Shown here: piece after piece, positions 59,986-64,000 of the stretch | Numbering within the stretch: the first letter of the stretch is position 1 | Layout of the letters: every line of letters begins with the position of its first letter | Assembly: GCA_013180625.2 (NCBI GenBank) | Contig: SNVD02004466.1 | Location: 62,001 to 126,000, forward strand | From: Boswellia sacra | Taxonomy: Eukaryota; Streptophyta; Magnoliopsida; Sapindales; Burseraceae | Reading direction: 5' to 3' | DNA length: 64,000 nucleotides | Translations under genes and position numbers: made by a program | The notes under the pieces: generated by a model | Told to the model about the DNA's origin: nothing | Database searches by the model: none | What the model saw: only the letters and a program-made list of their open reading frames with translations

Positions 59986-60461
59986 ATTTGATGTGCAAAT
60001 GAACATAATTATTTGATTTATTATGATTGGGTGTGCAACTTTGTAATTGGGTAATTGTTGAATGCGTGTGATTTAGTATAATATTAGAATTTTTCCTACT
60101 GGGCTTTATGCTCACCCTCTCTCTCCATAGGTACACAGAAGGATGTTCATACTAGTGATATTCCAGAGCTTTCCTCGGGAGTCTGAAGTCTGCATGCATA
60201 CAATGATTTTTGGGGACGGTCTTGTTTCTCCTAGCTAATGATGGGAGATTTTGTTATGTGACTAGCAATTTATGTATTGAATTTAGTCACCAGTGTATGT
60301 AAAGTTTGTTTTGAACAAATAGTTGTAATAATTCATGTGATAAATATATATATATATATATATATATGAAAAAAATGATGAGATATTGATGATAAACTTT
60401 TTATTAATTTCTAATTCAATCACCCCTAAAGTCTCTAAATAAGAGATGTTAGGGGGTGACA

Positions 60462-60466
60462 GCAAC
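60462..60466. repeat. Target-site duplication GCAAC (right)
   Basis: Exact copy of 50892-50896. Confidence 0.93.
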
Positions 60467-61459
60467 CCATTAAGATATAGATGGGCTCATGGTAGGGAAG
60501 ATGGCGCCCTAAAGGAAGGAGTAAAAATGTAGCCCAAGAACAATAGTGAAATGAGAAACATTGATATAACTTTTTTGGATTATACTTGTCATTGACTAAA
60601 GGATAAAAGACAATTGAAAAAGAAACAACAAAAGTAGTAGACCAGGTAGTGAGACCATTTAATTGTGGATTGTATTTAAGGGACCAAGAGGTGGCGGGAG
60701 AAAAAGGGCATATACAAAAATGGGGGGAAAACCAAATACCTAACATAATAGTAGAAGAGACAAAAGATTGATAGACAAACATAAAAGATTTAGGGGTGGA
60801 TGTTAATAGAAGGAGAAAGCACGAAGGCTTTGGTTGGAATAAGTGGACCTCAACAGTGAATGGCACTATAGTAGGGAGGACACAGTAGCCACCTTATGGT
60901 GGGGGTCTCATATTAAAATAAAGGAATATATCAAAGTATAGTAATGGATGTTTGGCTGTGAAGTCGAAATTGACAAAGAAGGTGCTAAATGTGTAAACTG
61001 TAGAGAGAATCACCATGTTCTTCTAGTTATGGAATATATAGGGGAATAAATGTTATAAGCATCGACGAAATTATTGATTAGGTATTGTATAAGTTGTTAC
61101 ACATGTGAGGCTGAAATTATATATTTCTTGTAAGATAATAGATATATGTGGGGTTCTCTAATGAAATAAGTGTTCTTGTGTATGTAAAGGTATCAGGGGA
61201 TGCTAGGGCGGGGATTTGTGGGCTAAACTCAAAAATGGAAGGCACAGAGGGGTGCAAACCAATTCAATTGAATGGGAATAGATGGAGGAGGACAACTGAT
61301 GGGGGGATTAAAAGGGACCTTTCATGCAAAGACAAAGCCACAAATTGGAGGAAATGTTAGTGTTGCATGGGATGTAATGAAGTGAAAGAGGAAAAGCCAT
61401 CAAATTGAGATAGGTCAAGGTGAAGCAAGGGACATGGATAGCAAAGGGAAAATCCCATT
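60467..61459. other. Non-coding DNA upstream of the FAR1-like gene
   Basis: A 143-codon minus-strand frame (60866-60435) runs into the LTR and has no domain; I regard it as chance. Possibly the 5' part of the Mutator-type element whose transposase follows. Confidence 0.35.
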
Positions 61460-63200
61460 GTTACAATTCGATACCCTAGATGACATTGAGAAGTTATACA
61501 TGAAGCATGCCACGAAGAAGGGTTTTAGTGTTAGATAGGACATACTATACAAAGACAGCAAGGGAACTGTATAGGGAGGCATTAGGTATACGCTAAAGAA
61601 GGATTCAGGAGAGAAAAATGGTTAAATAGGACAAATAGGGTGTGAGAACCCTGGGGATTGACGCATGCAGGTTATAAAGTAGTGTTTCATGTCAAGCTGA
61701 TGAAAGGAATTAGGAAGTGGTAGGCGATAGAGTTCAATGACAGTCATACACACAATTTAATATCTTGGAATAAGGTGTAGTTTCTAGGATCGAATAGAAA
61801 AGTTGAGGATGCAAATGTTGCATTAGGCAAAGGATTACGCTAGGCTAGGGTAAAAACATCTAAAGCTATGGAGTACATAGTGGACATGGCTAATGGTTAT
61901 GAGAATGATGGCCTTACAAAGAAAGATCTTTAGAATAAGATGGACAAAGAACGTAGGAAAACAAATGATGCTGGTGATGTGCAGAGTTTATTCAACTATG
62001 TTGAGGTGAGAAAAGAGGCTGATCCAGGGTTATTCTTTGAATATATAGTGGAAGAAGAAAACATGATAAGAGACATCTTTTGGTGTGACAAGGCTACGCA
62101 GGTTGGTTATCAAGTGTTTAGAGATGTGGTTGGCTTTGATACAACTTATAAAACAAATCGATACAAGGAACCTCTAGTATTGTTTGTAGGAATAAACCAC
62201 CATATGAAAACTAATCTATTCACAGTTGGGTTGCTAGTAGACAAGACTGTAGAGGCGTATACTTGGCTGCTGGCAACATTCATCATGATAATAAATAACA
62301 AGCATCCAATTGAAGTAATTATTGATAGGGACAAGTTTATGAGGAAGGCAATTAAAACCACATTGTCGAAGACAACTCATTGTTTATGTTGTTGGCATCT
62401 CGATAGACATGTGACAAGTAATGTAAGTGATATGATTTTCACCGAGAAGCTTGCAAAACTAATGGGTGTAAACATTACTGTGGCTGAGTTTAAAAGAAAA
62501 TGGAAGAAGTTGATAAAGAAGCGATGACATAAGGACAATGCATGGCCACAGAAATTGTACAAGAACAGGACATTGTAGGCTGAAGCACATTTGAAGAAAC
62601 ATTTTTGTGGTGGGATGCAGAGCATATTGAGGTATAAGAGTACTAATGCATTGATCAATCATTGTGTGGGGATCGACATGACACTCTTGGAGTTCTATAG
62701 GCAAGTGGAGAGGGCGATGGAGAAGATGCGAAATATTGAGGTGAAAGATGATTTTAATAATGAGTATAATGAGCCGGTCCTCTCCTCGCATCTGGTGTGA
62801 TATGAGAAGCAAGCGCATAAAGTCTGTACGAAGGACGTCTTGCTTTTAATACGCAAAGAAATATATGGAGAGGGTGTTCTAATTACTAATGACAAAATGT
62901 GTAATTTTTTTTTGGGTGGGGTAGGGGTTGGTTTTGGTGATATACAAGATAACTGAATTCCAAGATCGAAAAAAATACATGGACCGTTGTTTACCACCAA
63001 CTAACCAATAAGTTAGAGTCCTTTTGCAAGTTAATAGAGACAATAAGCTATCTGTACTACCATATATTTATTGTTATGAAGTCACAACTTGTGGAAGATA
63101 TCCTGCCTTGCCTAATGTTGTCGAGGTATAGAAAGACTACCAAGTTGAGATGTAACTGGACTTGTAGCGACATTCATCATACATGGATGGAAAAAAATGG
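61460..63200 (+). pseudogene. FAR1-like Mutator (MULE) transposase
   Basis: The N-terminal FAR1 DNA-binding region is visible at 61467-61765 (KLYMKHATKKGFSVR, then FHVKLMKGIRKW, then FNDSHTHNL), with several in-frame stops. The linker (TSKAMEYIVDMANGYEN) leads to the MULE transposase core, open from 61940 to 62527: VGFDTTYKTNRYKEPLVLFV with the first Asp, VIIDRDKFMRKAI with the second, and CLCCWHLDRHV. Remnants run to about 63150 (VEDILPCLMLSRY). The SWIM zinc finger is not convincing. Such proteins are transposases or domesticated light-signalling factors (FHY3/FAR1). The stops argue for a dead transposase. Confidence 0.85.
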
Positions 63201-64000
63201 CTAGGATAGGAGCATTGGCAGCAGCCTATAAAAAAATGTGCCAGTTTGCAGGTCATAGTAATGCAAGCTACAAGGAGGCCATGGAATGTGTACATCGAAT
63301 GACACTACAAGCACAATAATTGATACAGGTGGATAGGAAAAGCGATGTTAACGACGAAAAAATTCAAAGGGGTGGAGAAAATATGAAGGACCCTCCTGTT
63401 GTGAAACGAAAGGGCATGTGCAGGCTTGATAAAGGTGGTAAGGAGAAAAACCGTTGCAAGTACTGTGTCAAAGCCTTTTTTGAGATTAAAAGAACACAAA
63501 CGAGCCATTAACACGTATGAAAAAATGGAGTCACCACCCAATTATTCAATTGGGAATGAATGGGGGTAATATGCCTCGCTTCGAGAACTAAACTACCTTC
63601 ATCCCTTCAGAGATGGGTTCGAAAAGTTAGATACAAATCATTCGATCCGCCTGGATCAAGATCCGGCTTCCATTAGGGTATACCAAATAAAAATATCTCA
63701 TATTAACATACAGTCCATTTAAGTTGTTGGTTTTTTGCATACATTTTCATTTTATCTTCATTAGTCATGTGAGGTGATTTCATTCATGGTAGTTGTATAT
63801 CCACACAAAGAAAAAAGGAGAAGGAAGAATAAAATTATATACCCTTGCAAACATGGGGAATGAGAGGAGGATTACAACAACAATTTATTCTTCAATAAAT
63901 AAATTAAAATCTACTCTTAACACTTCAAATATTCTAATCATATAAATCAAACATTCAAAAGAGCATATTCATTCATATTAAGCATCCAATATAAATACTC
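63201..64000. other. Non-coding right end of the window
   Basis: Contains GGAGTCACCACCCAATTA and CGATCCGCCTGGATCAAGA-like words at 63521-63680 that look like part of a dispersed repeat, which I cannot name. No gene is seen. Confidence 0.35.

Larger units (their letters stand above)
50897..60461 (+). mobile_element. Tekay-type chromovirus (Ty3/gypsy), 9.57 kb
   Basis: LTRs of 2478 and 2313 bp enclose gag, protease, RT, RNase H and integrase with a C-terminal chromodomain-like region, primed by tRNA-iMet and flanked by a perfect GCAAC duplication. The unique parts of the LTRs differ by about 4-5% by eye, making it older than the other two LTR elements here. Many stops and frameshifts show it is dead. 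The LTRs carry two minisatellites each, and the 5' LTR has an extra tandem duplication. Confidence 0.95.
58149..60461 (+). repeat. Tekay 3' LTR (2313 bp)
   Basis: Starts TGTAGAGTCTC and ends GGGTGACA. It carries the same two minisatellites as the 5' LTR but only one copy of the 193-bp segment. Confidence 0.93.

Noticed and set aside
61940..62527. Intact FHY3/FAR1 transcription factor gene
   Set aside because: The DNA-binding region upstream and the C-terminal region have several stops, so an intact host factor is not supported.

Overview
This is AT-rich nuclear DNA from a flowering plant, most likely a eudicot. The evidence is a coiled-coil NLR disease-resistance gene relic, plant-type Copia, Athila and Tekay LTR retrotransposons primed by plant initiator-Met and Asp tRNAs, hAT- and Mutator-type elements, and a FAR1-type transposase. 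The species cannot be named from the sequence. I see no clearly intact host gene, no rRNA or tRNA gene and no CRISPR array.

Layout. Bases 1-13.1 kb are AT-rich intergenic DNA with four short TIR elements; two have good target-site duplications, at 1432-2143 and 7261-7873. Bases 13110-21347 hold a minus-strand CC-NBS-LRR gene. It was cut just after its P-loop by a 5.15 kb Copia element (15446-20594) flanked by a perfect CACAG duplication, and it also carries a separate nonsense codon. Bases 21.35-25.45 kb are non-coding but carry a family of short perfect or near-perfect hairpins, four of them in a 43-bp tandem array. Bases 25454-37006 are an 11.5 kb Athila-type Ty3/gypsy element with 1.52 kb LTRs. 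Where Athila elements often carry an env-like gene, this one carries an unrecognised Cys-rich reading frame and then an intronless, decayed copy of a plant LOG (cytokinin-activating phosphoribohydrolase) gene.

Bases 37.0-48.4 kb are largely featureless repeat-derived DNA with a 264-bp tandem duplication, a 28-bp perfect palindrome, C-rich and G-rich tracts, and a gene fragment resembling the RNase H1 hybrid-binding (viroplasmin-like) domain split by a plausible intron. Bases 48440-50713 are two nested TIR elements. Bases 50897-60461 are a 9.6 kb Tekay-type chromovirus with a perfect GCAAC duplication and large LTRs containing two kinds of minisatellite. To its right, 61.46-63.2 kb holds a decayed FAR1-like Mutator transposase gene.

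How it fits together: this is a nested-transposon landscape. By eye, LTR divergence is about 2% for the Copia element, about 3% for the Athila element and about 4-5% for the Tekay element, so the NLR was probably broken most recently. The most notable item is the host-gene (LOG) cargo inside the Athila element. All retroelement genes here are broken by stops or frameshifts, so none looks autonomous.
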